Below the pieces are notes generated by a model. It was not told the origin of the DNA. It saw only the letters and a list, made by a program, of their open reading frames with translations, and made no database searches. A stretch of DNA of 64,000 nucleotides from Vicia villosa (Eukaryota > Streptophyta > Magnoliopsida > Fabales > Fabaceae), in the NCBI RefSeq assembly GCF_029867415.1, contig NW_026705443.1, positions 372,001 to 436,000 on the forward strand. Direction: 5' to 3'. Positions 1 to 10,344 of this stretch are shown here, in pieces. Both the position numbers and the translations under genes were made by a program. Numbering within the stretch: the stretch's first letter is position 1; each line of letters starts with the position of its first letter.

Positions 1-13
1 ATATTAAAGAATA

Positions 14-19
<6 letters not shown>

Positions 20-92
<73 letters not shown>
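20..92. repeat. Interrupted (TA)n microsatellite
   Basis: Alternating TA with a few TTTA interruptions. The peptide that could be read through it is only low-complexity Tyr/Ile and is not a gene. Confidence 0.9.
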
Positions 93-94
<2 letters not shown>

Positions 95-240
95 AAAGAA
101 TATAATAAGGGTATTTAAAAAATATATAAAAATATATATAGGAATATATATTAATAGATATATAAATATATATAAAAATTTGTGCAAGATAATGTGTGTG
201 GATGTATGAAAATGCATGCAAAAATATTTTTTATTTTTAA

Positions 241-945
241 GGTATGCAAAAAGGGTTTTTTATGGAGATGCAATGTACATGCGGTTTTGAGGTAATGACA
301 GACCTAAGAAAACTCAAAAGAGTTTAGGAATAATGACAGATATAAGAACACCTAATTTGAAAAGGCTCCATACACAAAGATAGTTAAAAGTTTTGCTACC
401 CAATCCCCTTCACGAGGTGGGCTCTAGGTTTTTTTAAGTAGGTTTCTAGAGTCATGATTCCTATTTCAAAATATTGTCGCCATAACAAAAACTTATTAGA
501 CAACAATACGCTTAAAAGAACATCATCTAGATAATATTCTTGCATTAACCCAACGAGGCAAACATCTCGCAGGCCGATACTAACCAAAGACCAAAGGGTT
601 TTATGTAAAAAGGCCCTAGAGTCACATATCCTATGAAAATATTGTTGTTATATTAAACAATCATTACACAATAACTTCCACAAGAAGATCTACTCTAGAC
701 TGGGTCTTTGTGCTAACACAACGAGACAAATATCAACAAAATTAACAATATGCAACCACCAATGTAAACATAATTTTCTCGAAGCTCGGGTGTAGAACTT
801 TTCTTTCGTTTTTTTGAAAATCCCACACCAACAATATGAAAATAATAACAAAGAAAAAATTAACTAAATAAAAATGAAAAAATAACAAATAATAATGAAG
901 ACAAGCAAACATACACAGACACATAATCATAAAATTATAAGGGCA
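241..945. other. Unassigned intergenic DNA with an imperfect internal duplication
   Basis: No gene recognised. Two related stretches (about 415-590 and 597-735) share the order 'aggtttt ... tagagtca ... tatcctat ... aaaatattgt ... aacaatca', ending near 'caacgaggcaaa' and 'caacgagacaaa'. This looks like an old tandem duplication of about 180 bp. It borders the truncated SKP1-like copy that follows. Confidence 0.5.
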
Positions 946-960
946 GGTTTGTTGAGATAA

Positions 961-1043
961 ATCATGGGACAAGACTTAGCCACCGACTCCTCTATTTGTT
1001 GAGATAAATCATCCTTAGTTTGAATCCATACATATGATTCCAT
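961..1043 (-). pseudogene. Truncated SKP1-like coding exon (copy A)
   Basis: Reading minus from the ATG at 1043, the exon begins MESYVWIQTKDDLSQQIEES and continues through a CPMI motif. It is nearly identical to the first coding exon of the complete SKP1-like gene at 20100-21743, which begins MESYVWIQTKDGLFQQIEKS. Homology stops after about 27 codons and the rest of the gene is absent. At the break the 17-bp string TTGTTGAGATAAATCAT occurs twice (949-965 and 997-1013), suggesting a template-switch or microhomology-mediated junction. It is a gene fragment, not a functional unit. Confidence 0.75.
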
Positions 1044-1089
1044 CTAAAAAATATAATAAAAAGATATTAATTATTTAAGAATTTATACA

Positions 1090-1176
<87 letters not shown>

Positions 1177-2100
1177 TTTTAAGGAATTTAGTTAACAATT
1201 TCTTCCCTAAATTATAGAGCTTTATTTAGCTCAAGTTGTTCTGAGATGAGAATGTTTATTTTAAATGTAGCAGTGTATGAAGCAATGAAGGCAAACGAAA
1301 ACAATGTAAAATACTAAAAGAAAATCTAAAATATAATTTTTTTTTAAAAATGAATAAAAGCAGTATATTAAGATGAAAACTTATATTCACCTAAAAGAAT
1401 AGGTTAACTTTACCCTCCTTTCAATAAAAAGTGATCTAATAAGATATCATACCTCATGGTTCAATTATAAATTTACCCTAATTTTACCATAAATGTTAAT
1501 TAAGATTATTCCTAAACATAATAATAAAATCTAATTCAAACATATATTATTGAGAAAAATAAGATAGACGATTGTTAAAATTATACTGATTATGTTCCAA
1601 AACAAAGGTTGGGAATGAAATTAAATATTATCAACATTCAAAATGCACGAGTATAACCTTAGAGATATTAGTTTATCGTAATGCTCAAGATAAAAACCTA
1701 ATATTCAGGTCTGTATTAAACCATCATATTACTGTCTAATTAGTATTCGGTTTAAAAACTACTAACATTTTACTGTCTAATTCAAAAACTACCATCATTT
1801 CACCACCGTTTAAAATATTGAATTTTTTTTACATACCTTCTTGATAATTGAATTTGCAAATTTCCTGTAGATATATACAGGATAAACCTTTGCTACTTCT
1901 CAGCTTCAATTGATTACCAAAGATCAAATAAAACCAACAAAACTTTTAGAAAACAAAAAAAAATAAAGAGAATTGAAAGGAGACGACGAGGAAATGAAAA
2001 GAAGGATTCCTCTTACCAATAGAAATTCGTGCAACAATAAGAAAAACAGAATGAGAGAATTGTAGAAGGAGGAAATTAGAATTTATTTAAAATTTAGAAG
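1044..2100 (-). repeat. Leader/intron region of SKP1-like copy A
   Basis: Colinear with 21744-23290 upstream of the complete SKP1-like gene. It includes a copy of the second leader exon (about 1832-1918, with a splice-donor-like 'gtatgta' on the minus strand) and of the first leader exon (about 2019-2080). A pure (TA)n tract has expanded inside the first intron at 1093-1173. No coding sequence remains in this stretch. Confidence 0.65.
1093..1173. repeat. (TA)n microsatellite
   Basis: About 40 uninterrupted TA units inside the intron-like part of SKP1-like copy A; the corresponding position of the complete copy near 21800 has no such tract. Confidence 0.95.
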
Positions 2101-2473
2101 AAAAAAATATTTTTTATAATGAAAAGACAAAATTATCATTAAATATTTTTTATTATCTTATATTAAAAAACAAATATAACATGTAAGTTTTTATTTCCCT
2201 TGTTTTAATTATAAAAATGATTTACTTGTTAAAAGTATATTCCAATTTTTTGACATTATACCATTTAAGAATATTTTTTCAATTTATATATATTTTTTAA
2301 ATAGTTAACATTTATATATATTTTTTGTTAATAATGTATATAAAGACATATATAAAACAATATATGGATAAAGGGATTTATAGTAAGGATATATGTACTA
2401 AAAGATATATGGTTAAAATATTTAAAATAAAAGGACATAAAATGATTTACAATAAAGAAATATAGAAATAAAA

Positions 2474-2475
<2 letters not shown>

Positions 2476-2550
<75 letters not shown>
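2476..2550. repeat. (TA)n microsatellite
   Basis: Uninterrupted TA tract, flanked by further AT-rich, partly repetitive sequence (2280-2760) with no recognisable gene. Confidence 0.95.
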
Positions 2551-2556
<6 letters not shown>

Positions 2557-2767
2557 AGGATATATAATAAATGAAATATATAAAAAACATATAAGAATAT
2601 ATATATATAAATAATATATAACATATATAAAAAAATATAATAAGAATATATATTAAAAATATTTAATAAGAATATAGATATAAAAAGATATATAATAAGA
2701 ATATATAACAATTATATATAATAAAAACATATAAAAAATGAAATATTTAGAAAATGAAATATATAAA

Positions 2768-3400
2768 TAAGGAAGACAAGTAGGCCTAAGAGTTTAAGTA
2801 ATTGAACAGGATAGTCATATGGGTTAGGAAGACAAACTACAAGATACTAGTCGACAAAAAAATAAAAATAAAAAAACAAAGCAAAGAAACATGACATCAA
2901 AATCCCGTCAATCAAAATGGAAAACACCAGCCTTGACATCAAAAACACTATCAAAAGTGATTTCTAATTTTAAAAATGATGTTTTACCTACACTTCTAAT
3001 TCTTTTTTCTGAATTACTCTTTTATTGCTCTATATTTAAAACCTTTATTAAGTTTCCCACATCAAACAATAGATGGTTTGAGCATATGTTTGTAAGTGAT
3101 AGAAGTTCTCAACTTATTAGGTGGTTTTGTTTAGACTAGTTAAACCCTAACACAATTCCAACATGGTATCAGAGAAATAAAGGTATATATCCACTTTTTG
3201 GTTCAGTTTGTGGTTCAGTTTTTTATTACAAGGCTTGACGTCGTTGTTACAATTTTTGTAGAGAAGATATTGATTGGAAATGTAACCTCACTACAAGTGA
3301 TTTTTTTTGTTCGATCGTCGAGGAGAATTGTTCCTCAATTGTTTGTTAGGTTTTCTCATGGAGTACTTTTATATTGGCGAACGATATCATGTTTGGAGCA
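2768..3400 (+). repeat. Dispersed repeat R, copy 1
   Basis: Starts at 'aaggaagacaagtagg' directly after AT-rich sequence and runs to 'atcatgtttggagc'. It is colinear with 50551-50935, and its second half matches 8783-8980. Shared blocks include 'agatattgattggaaat', 'gagaattgttcctc' and 'ggagtacttttatattg'. No family was recognised and no protein is supported; small open frames here are interrupted and not conserved between copies. Confidence 0.75.
3164..3174 (+). other. Possible primer-binding site of a decayed copia element
   Basis: TGGTATCAGAG follows 'cacaattccaaca', as a copia LTR end followed by an initiator-Met-tRNA PBS would look. The same core is the PBS of the intact element at 10165. 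No LTR partner or gag is visible downstream, so this is only a remnant at best. Confidence 0.4.
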
Positions 3401-4365
3401 TATGAAGATAACGAAGGATTACCAGTAATTGAGAACATAACGAAGGATTAAGTAGTGAATTATACACTAGAAAAAAGTAATGATACTTGAATTGTATATT
3501 TTGTTTTATTGAGCTTCAAACCATTTTGTCTTAATTGGTAAGAATTTGCTTTTGTTTGTGGTGGCTAAGTGTTCTATATGTTCCCAAATGATAAGCACTG
3601 ATATCTTTGGTGATGATTGTTTTAGCTTCTGTACATGATGGTTGAGCATGATGCATCCTCCCTCAATTTACTTATTACTACTAACATTAAATATTTTTCA
3701 ATTGTGTACCTCCCAATAAAAAGTCACATCGCAACGGTGAAAAGTGCATCACAAAACTGCAATGAGTGCCATCACAACACTGACAACAACTGTATCTTCG
3801 ATTGCAATCACAATATAAAATCACAACACTGACAACAACTGTATACATCTTCCATTGCAATCACAATATAAAATCATGGTGGCAACCCTAAGATTTAGAA
3901 AGACGAGTAATTTGAAATTTTATTGTTTAAAATTCCTGGTTCAACTAGTAATTATCTATTAGGTTGGAATTCTGTTGAGGATGAGGGACATAAGTCGGCG
4001 CAATATATCACTAAGCTTTACAAAAAGTTATTGCCAGAAGCTCACAAGTCACAACAAAGGTTGAAATTTTTTAGAGTTGGAAAAAGGTTATGCATTCAAA
4101 TTTCCCAACTAATATGCAATTCTTTCTAACAACCAGTGTATTCTTTCTAACAACCAGTGTATGGAATGAGCTCTCACAAGCATGTTAAAGTCTAGTTTTA
4201 AGTTAAATAATTGTTGAAGAATGGGAAAAAATGTTAAAAAGTTTGCATTTGTATTCTTCCGGCCATTTTAGTACTCACGAAAATTAGAAGTGGGATGACG
4301 AGTGTTGTTCTAATATTAAATATATTAACAAATTTCTATATTATATAAGTTTCTCATTCGTGATG
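3401..4365. other. Unassigned intergenic DNA
   Basis: No gene recognised. It holds a small tandem duplication of about 50 bp (3777-3823 and 3827-3876, 'acactgacaacaactgtat ... caatcacaatataaaatca'). A short open frame at about 3930-4129 resembles no family I know. Confidence 0.5.
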
Positions 4366-5435
4366 GCTTTTTTTTTTAAAGCAAACAGAGTTGTATTAAA
4401 AATTGTAGCACTAGGGGCACTGAACCCAAATAATACAACCAATAAAATCGATTCGAACTATACACCAATCAGCTGAACAAGAACCTACAGGAAAGCAGAT
4501 AACGGACTAACCAACCACAAGTTCTTATCGTAAGTCAAAGGACCTAATTGCCTAGCTACATACCAATCTCAAGACAAATTTTTTGAAAGCAAGATAATGT
4601 CTTCTGCACCTTGACGTTCTCTTTCAAACAGTATGTCGTTCCTCATGAGCCAAATAGACCACATTGTTGACATCCAAAAAATGAGCTTGAATCTCCTAAA
4701 TTTCTTCCCTTTCATTCGAGATTTGAAAGCTAGTAAGTGATCATCGATAGAAAACGCATTATGAATCGGAGCCAAACCAAGCCACCTAAAGAAAGATCTC
4801 TACACAATAGCTGAGATGGGACAACAGAGAAATAGGTGAGAATGAGATTCCTCAAAATCCAAACAGAGCGGACAAACGAGATCGTGATAACCCAAAAGCA
4901 CCCCTCGTTTAGCTAAATCATCTTTTGTTTGTAATTTGTTAAGAATCAATCTCCATGTGAAAACCAAAATCTTGCTAGGTAAATTTGATAGCCAAAGCAC
5001 TTTAAATACCTTTGCCTTATATTTACCAACATGACCACCATTTGTACATATCCCTGCAAGGAAATTATAAGCATTTTTTACAGAAAAACCGTGCGCGTCT
5101 CGCCACCATATGAACTGATCTGCAGCCTCTGGATTTGGATAAAAGTCCATAATAATTTCTAAGCGCTCCTTTAACTCAGTGCCTACATTATCATCTATTG
5201 AACCAGCAGGTACATCTATATTCCACCTCCATGTGTTAAGCTTCCAGTATCCTGCATTTTGTATCTTGAGATAAGGAGAATTCAAGACATCAAACAGGCT
5301 TGGGAAAAGAATCTTGAAAGGGACATTTCCAAACCAACAATTATGCCAAAAATCAATTTGCGAACCCCTTCCTAATTTGCAATAAACACTGCTACCGAAC
5401 CATCCTCTCTCGGTCATATCAATTTGAGAACTCAA
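4366..5435 (-). pseudogene. LINE ORF2 C-terminal fragment (zf-RVT domain)
   Basis: The minus strand reads through the C-terminal part of a plant LINE reverse transcriptase. A stretch with LGRGSQIDFWHNCWFG and a tryptophan-rich region leads into the zinc-binding module (VCPLCLDFEESHSHLFLCCP, a Cys2 ... His/Cys arrangement), followed after a break by the usual tail 'WSIWLMRNDILFERE'. A stop interrupts the frame near 4800. A poly(T) run at about 4368-4378 is the minus-strand poly(A) tail and marks the LINE 3' end. Endonuclease and RT palm domains are missing. At 5435-5440 it abuts a plus-strand LINE 5' end, so the fragment is one half of an inverted insertion. Confidence 0.85.
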
Positions 5436-7043
5436 ACGATGAGAGAGAAAATCTTTGTCTCTCTCCCTTCTCTCTAGAGTTTTGCTTTCCTTCTCTTCTC
5501 TTTTAATGGCGTGGCAGAGAGTTCAGAAGAGATTGTTCCGTAATGTTTCTTCTAGGTGGGATTCTTTTCCGTATGGTGGTATGCAGGTAGAGGATGGGTA
5601 GGTTGTTTCATCCTTTTATTTTTCAGAGATTCCGGATTGAAGCAGGGCAGGGGATTTGTTTAATCTTTTCAGCTGTGTAGGTGAGACGGTGGAGGTGGTG
5701 ATACCTCCTAAGCGCAATAAATTCGGTAAACGCTTCGGCTTTGCGAGATTTAAAGGCATAATCGATGAGAAACTTCTTACTATAAAACTTGATAACATCA
5801 TTATTGATGGGAACAAGATCCATGTGAATCAACCCAGATTCGATAGAGGCAGCAGGGATGGAAGGAGCAGAAATTTTGGTAAGGAGAATCATTCTGGGGG
5901 CGGTCGTAAGGAGGAGATTAAGGGGAGTTTTAACAGAAGAGTGGGGAAATCTGTGTCTTTTGCTGACATCGTTCAAGGAAACAACAAAAGAAAGGAGGAC
6001 AAGGTTGACACACCAATGCTCTGTTTCAAGTCTTCAACAGATAGCTTGGATAGATGGAAGAAAGCTTATATTGGTGAGGTGTTATATTCAGGAGAATCAT
6101 ACAACATTCAAACGCATATGGATATGGAAGGTTTTTTCTCCATAAAAGTTCATCCAATGGGCGCGAACCTTTGTTTGTTGGAGGAGATGGAAGAAGGAAT
6201 AATCAAGGAACCTATGGATGAAGGAAAATGGTGGTGGAAGCAATGGTTCAAGAACATTAGACCATGGCAAACAAACGACGTTGATTCGGAGAGGGTTATG
6301 TGGGTGAGGTTGTATGGAGTGCCATATCAAGCTTGGTGCAGTGAGTTCTTTGAGAAAATTGCAAATTTTTTGGGCGATTACATTTGTGTTGATGATAACA
6401 CTAGTGCTGCTTCTAATTTGGACATTGCGAGAATAATGGTTAGGGTTCCTTTTAACTTTGTTTTAAAGGAACAGATGGTTGTTTCATTCGATGGAGAAAA
6501 CTTCTCTTTGGTGCTCCGTGAAGACACTTATGGACCAGTTAGGATTCTGGATAAGAAAATAGAAGTCTCTAACGGCGATTCAAACTCTTCTTCCGAATAT
6601 GATTTGTAATCCATCGGGGCATCCTCTGAGGTTGAAGTAAATGATTTTCAAGAAGTGAAGGAGCATCAAGATGGATTCGAAGTTCAGGTGGTCGGCGAAG
6701 AGATGGATGCGGAGGGGGTGAAACGGTCCGGCGAAGCAAACGACTCTTTTCACGGCAAAGGGCTAGATCATCCTTCTTTCAGTAGGAGCAGAGAAGATCT
6801 TGGGGTTCGTAGGGAAAATAATAATCTTGCCATAGAGTCAGCTAGCTTAGATATAGGCTCATCTTTTGATAAAGCCATCCAAGCCATTCTAGAGTTAAAA
6901 AAGAAGGAAATGGACAATCAGAGCCTTTTTCACGAAAGTACGTCTGCTAATTCCTTTACTAGGACGCAACCTTCGAGGCGTGGAGGATCTTTAAAGCAGC
7001 TTGGTGGGGACATTGACTCTGCAAGCGTTTATGCTAATTTTTC

Positions 7044-7079
<36 letters not shown>

Positions 7080-7355
7080 TGTGGTGCTACAAATGTGGAT
7101 GACGTGGAAAGACCTTTGGTGGGTAATAAAGTTTTGAAGAAAAAGTCTTTATTCAAATCTCTTAATGGGCTGGGTGGGACAAGTGGAAGTGGAGCATGCA
7201 AGCCCAATAAGAAAAAGAAACACCTTTCCGTAAAATCCAATATTATTCTGAAGCGCATTTCTCTTGCGAAGGATGCTTCTAACTAGGTTTTATCTCTTAA
7301 TCCTTCTCTCCGCGCCAACATCACTTTGAATAATTCTAGTGAATTTGGACTTTGA
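5436..7355 (+). pseudogene. LINE ORF1 (RRM-like plus DUF4283-like) pseudogene
   Basis: A pyrimidine-rich leader precedes an ATG at 5505 (MAWQRVQKRLFRNVSSRWDS). The N-terminal RRM-like module continues after a stop at about 5598 and another at about 5637, with the RNP-like segment GKRFGFARFKG near 5735. A long open stretch (5656-6608) carries the DUF4283-like region of plant LINE ORF1, including the tract EGKWWWKQWF and 'VMWVRLYGVPYQAWCSEFFE'. Further stops follow at 6607 and near 7284. An (AG)n expansion at 7047-7076 shifts the frame near the end. It is not functional. The start lies head to head with the LINE 3' fragment on the minus strand, which fits a 5'-inverted insertion of one element. 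Confidence 0.8.
7047..7076. repeat. (AG)n microsatellite inside LINE ORF1
   Basis: About 15 AG units. It encodes an Arg-Glu run in one frame and separates two stretches of ORF1 homology lying in different frames. Confidence 0.9.
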
Positions 7356-8763
7356 TTACTTTACCCTAAGCTTAGAGGACGGGTCTATGGACTTAGAATT
7401 AGGATCTTGACTCTAGCACTTTGGAGTTTCATCTAAGTTCTTGATACTTTGATTGTATTGTGCTTGTTTGTCTGGAAGTCCTTGGAGTTTACTCCAAGGA
7501 ATTGGGTTATTTATATTTGTGCATGCAGATGGTTCTTTAAAAGTCCTTGATGGTTAATTCCAAGGCAATGTGATAAGGAATTTATCTGAACATAGTTGTT
7601 ACTCTGTCCAATTTTTGTTTCAATTTCTCATGGTGTATCCCCAAGGCTTTGTGCAAGTTGTATGTGAAGATATCAAGTTCATCTAGATCTCCTAGTTGAT
7701 ATTGTGTTTGTTTGATTATGGTTTAAGTCCAAAGGATGTGAAATCTACATTGACTTTTTAATGTCAAGTGTTGGCTTCTTGTTTAGTTAGATTGTTCTTA
7801 TCCTTAGCTTTTACTTTATACTTTAGGATAGTCCCTTCATCTCATTCCCTTTCTTTAATTTTCAAAATCTTCTTCCTTTTTCCAAAACCATCTTATGTTT
7901 GCAAACTCTTTTAAAAACCTTTCTTTAAAAATATCTTTTGTCCTTAGTGGTTTTTCTTCTAAAGTTTAGACATGACTAACTATTGTGGTGAGATGTAAAA
8001 CCCCAAAGTCTTGATATTGATTGATATGATGGAATATTTTTCACTTGAAAGAGTTAGTGGCATACTTGTTGATTTTATCCAAGTTGGATCCTTTCTTTCA
8101 TTTGTGATGCAAAGAATCCATCTGTTCTCATGTTTAAGATTAATGGCTGAGTATTCTCTCCTACGATGATAAAGTGTTTATTCCTTTTAAAATCTTCCCT
8201 TTTAAGCGGAACTACATTAGCTCTGACTTCTCCATTACACCGAGGAGGTATGTAGGCACAAGATGTAATGTCTTGCCGAGCTTATTTTAAAATGGTATAT
8301 TTGTTCTCATGTTCAAGATAATTGGCTGAGTATTCTCTTCTATGATGATAAAGTGTCTCTCGAGTTTTTAAAACATTTTTTCCTTTTAAGTGGAACTACA
8401 TTTGCTCTTACTTCTCCATTGCACTCAGGAGGTATATGTGCACAAGATGTAATGTCTTGCCGAACATAATTTTAAAATCAAACAAAACCCTTTCTTTTGC
8501 ACACAATTCTCCTTTTACACAGATTTTCAAAAAGGTTCTTGTGGAGTACCATAGATATGAGTGATGCTAACACCTTCCCCTTGTATAACCAACACTCGTA
8601 CCTAGAATCTCTCTTTTTGTTGTTTTTTATTTTAAAAATTTCTTTTGAATTTATTTCGCTTTTTCCCATTTCTTTTGAAAACAATAAAATGCGGTGGCGA
8701 TTTTCACTAAAATAATGAATAAAGTTAATCTAATGGTTTTGATCTCAATTTTCCCTCGCTACA
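7344..8763 (+). mobile_element. 5'-truncated LTR remnant (same family as 40161-43396)
   Basis: Colinear with about 42243-43396, the 3' third of the solo LTR at 40161-43396. Shared landmarks are 'gtgttggcttctt', 'ttaatggctgagtattctct', 'gcggaactacattagctctgacttctcc', 'ccgaggaggtatgtaggc', 'gcggtggcgattt' and the terminal 'cgctaca' at 8763. Divergence is substantial, so it is an older copy. The 5' part is missing; it begins where the LINE ends. Confidence 0.8.
8118..8476 (+). repeat. Tandem duplication within the LTR remnant
   Basis: Two diverged units of about 175 bp (8118-8292 and 8299-8476), each running from 'gttctcatgtt' through 'ggctgagtattctct' and 'gaggtat' to 'atgtcttgccga'. The related LTR at 40161-43396 has this unit once. 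Confidence 0.8.
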
Positions 8764-8782
8764 TATTGTACCCACTTGGTCG

Positions 8783-8980
8783 TTTAGTTTATGGTTTAGT
8801 TTTCCATTACAAGGCTTTACATCGTTGCTGCTATTTTTGTAAAGAAGATATTGATTGGAAATACTACTTCACTTCAAGTGACTTTTTTGTTTGAACTATT
8901 ACGAGAATTGTTTCTCGATTGTTCGTTAGGTTTGCACATGGAGTACTTTTATATTGTTAACATGATATTATGTTTGGAGC
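8783..8980 (+). repeat. Dispersed repeat R, copy 2
   Basis: Matches the second half of R copy 1 ('ggtttagttttccattacaaggctt', 'gaagatattgattggaaat', 'ggagtacttttatattg', 'atgtttggagc'). It starts just after the LTR end at 8763. Confidence 0.75.
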
Positions 8981-9689
8981 CTAAGATCTGAAGGTCTGTA
9001 TTATGGTGAAACTTGTTCTTTATTGTTTTATAGTTAGCATAAGATTTACCATTGATTTTTTCTTACTCATAATTTCTCAATATTTAATTTTAAATTATCG
9101 TTTAAATGAAACATTTAACTCTCTAGAATTACCATTTATGAACAACATGCGATATTTTCTTTTATTATATTTTCTTTTATTTGATATCTTTGAGAATAGA
9201 GATTAGGAAGGAAGTTAAATGTTTTTATGCGGATCTTATTATATTGGTGCTATTTTTTCCTCAAGAATGTTCTTGATACTACCAAATTTCTTCAAATGAT
9301 AGATTTAGATTAATTTGGTTGTCACTGCAGCTTGAAGTTTCCATTATGAGTGTTGATTGTTAGTTCTAGTGTTATTATTGCAATTGTAGAAGATGTTTCT
9401 TTTTTGTTTACATATTTGCAGTAGTTTTGGAAGGCACCAAGCTTATTATAACAATATTATTCATTGCGTTGTGTGTTGAGGATTTCCATAATTTAAATTT
9501 GATAATACAATATCCTACGTAGTAATTGAATTAATGACAATTTTAGTGATGATTTTTAGCAGTGATCAAAAGTGTGGATAAAAAATTTTAGAAGGACAAT
9601 TTTTTAAAGGAATTTTTTTGAGATATTAAAAATGAAATATAAATTATTTTGGAGGACAAAAAAATATATTTAACTCTTTTATAAATTAT
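8981..9689. other. Unassigned intergenic DNA
   Basis: AT-rich with no gene, RNA or recognised repeat. Short open frames show no family resemblance. Confidence 0.5.
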
Positions 9690-9887
9690 CAAACATTACA
9701 ATAAAAAATAAATAATTGCCTAAAACTAATACATCAAAAGCTAAATATTCATATAATCAAACTTAAAAAAATTATTAATAAATACTTTATGAAATCTAAT
9801 TCATATTCATATATTTCATTCAAGTATAATAAAACTCATACAATACACTTAATAATTTATATTTTATTACACCATTATCTACAATTC
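9690..9887 (+). repeat. Duplicated segment, copy 1, left flank of the copia insertion
   Basis: Matches about 61905-62305 ('taaaactaa', 'tatgaaatctaattcata', 'atatttcattcaa', 'acaccattatctacaatt'). Copy 2 has about 150 extra bases before the 'accattatctac' block. The homology resumes after the copia element at 14980. Confidence 0.75.
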
Positions 9888-9892
9888 TTATA

Positions 9893-10164
9893 TATTAGCA
9901 GACTTACACACTAGCCCTACGTTGCATGAAGATAACGTTTCCACTTTGCATGAGGAGAATGAGTCCACACAGTAATAGCTTGGGTGTCACTGCATGTAAT
10001 TAGACTCTCCTACTTAGTTAGTTAGATTTATGGTTAGAGTATATAACCACTTTTGTAACTAACTTTCGATTCATTCGATTTAATGCAAATCTATCGTTCT
10101 CTCTTTCTCTTCTCTGATTCATCGCTTATTGCACACCTTCAATGGAGGTTTTGGTTTGCTAAGA
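9893..10164 (+). repeat. 5' LTR of the copia element
   Basis: 272 bp, starting TATTAGCA and ending TGCTAAGA. No difference from the 3' LTR at 14703-14974. It contains a TATA motif and a CT-rich stretch (ctctctttctcttctctg) that probably lies near the transcription start. Confidence 0.95.
10040..10046 (+). promoter_or_regulatory. TATA box of the copia LTR
   Basis: TATATAA in 'ttagagtatataaccac', about 120 bp before the LTR end; the 3' LTR has the same motif at 14850-14856. The role is inferred from motif and position. Confidence 0.6.
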
Positions 10165-10176
10165 TGGTATCAGAGC
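10165..10176 (+). other. Primer-binding site (initiator Met tRNA)
   Basis: TGGTATCAGAGC begins at the first base after the 5' LTR. This is the standard plant copia PBS, complementary to the initiator-tRNA 3' end. Confidence 0.9.
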
Positions 10177-10344
10177 AGGTAGAACCTGCTTTGTTTCCGC
10201 TGCGTCCTTTTTTCTCTTTCTTGCATTGAATCGGAGACGCCATTGTTGCGTTCTTTTTTTCTTCAAGCTTGTTTCTGTTATCTTTGTGTTAGCTTCATCG
10301 TTTCTTGTTTACTTTTGCTTTGTTTTTCCTCTTGTTGTGCTATC

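Noticed and set aside
15..221. Tyr/Ile-rich open frames across (TA)n tracts, here and at 2328-2711, 49928-50263 and 50373-50770
   Set aside because: They are translations of microsatellites with no conserved sequence and no stop because TA repeats read as Tyr-Ile.
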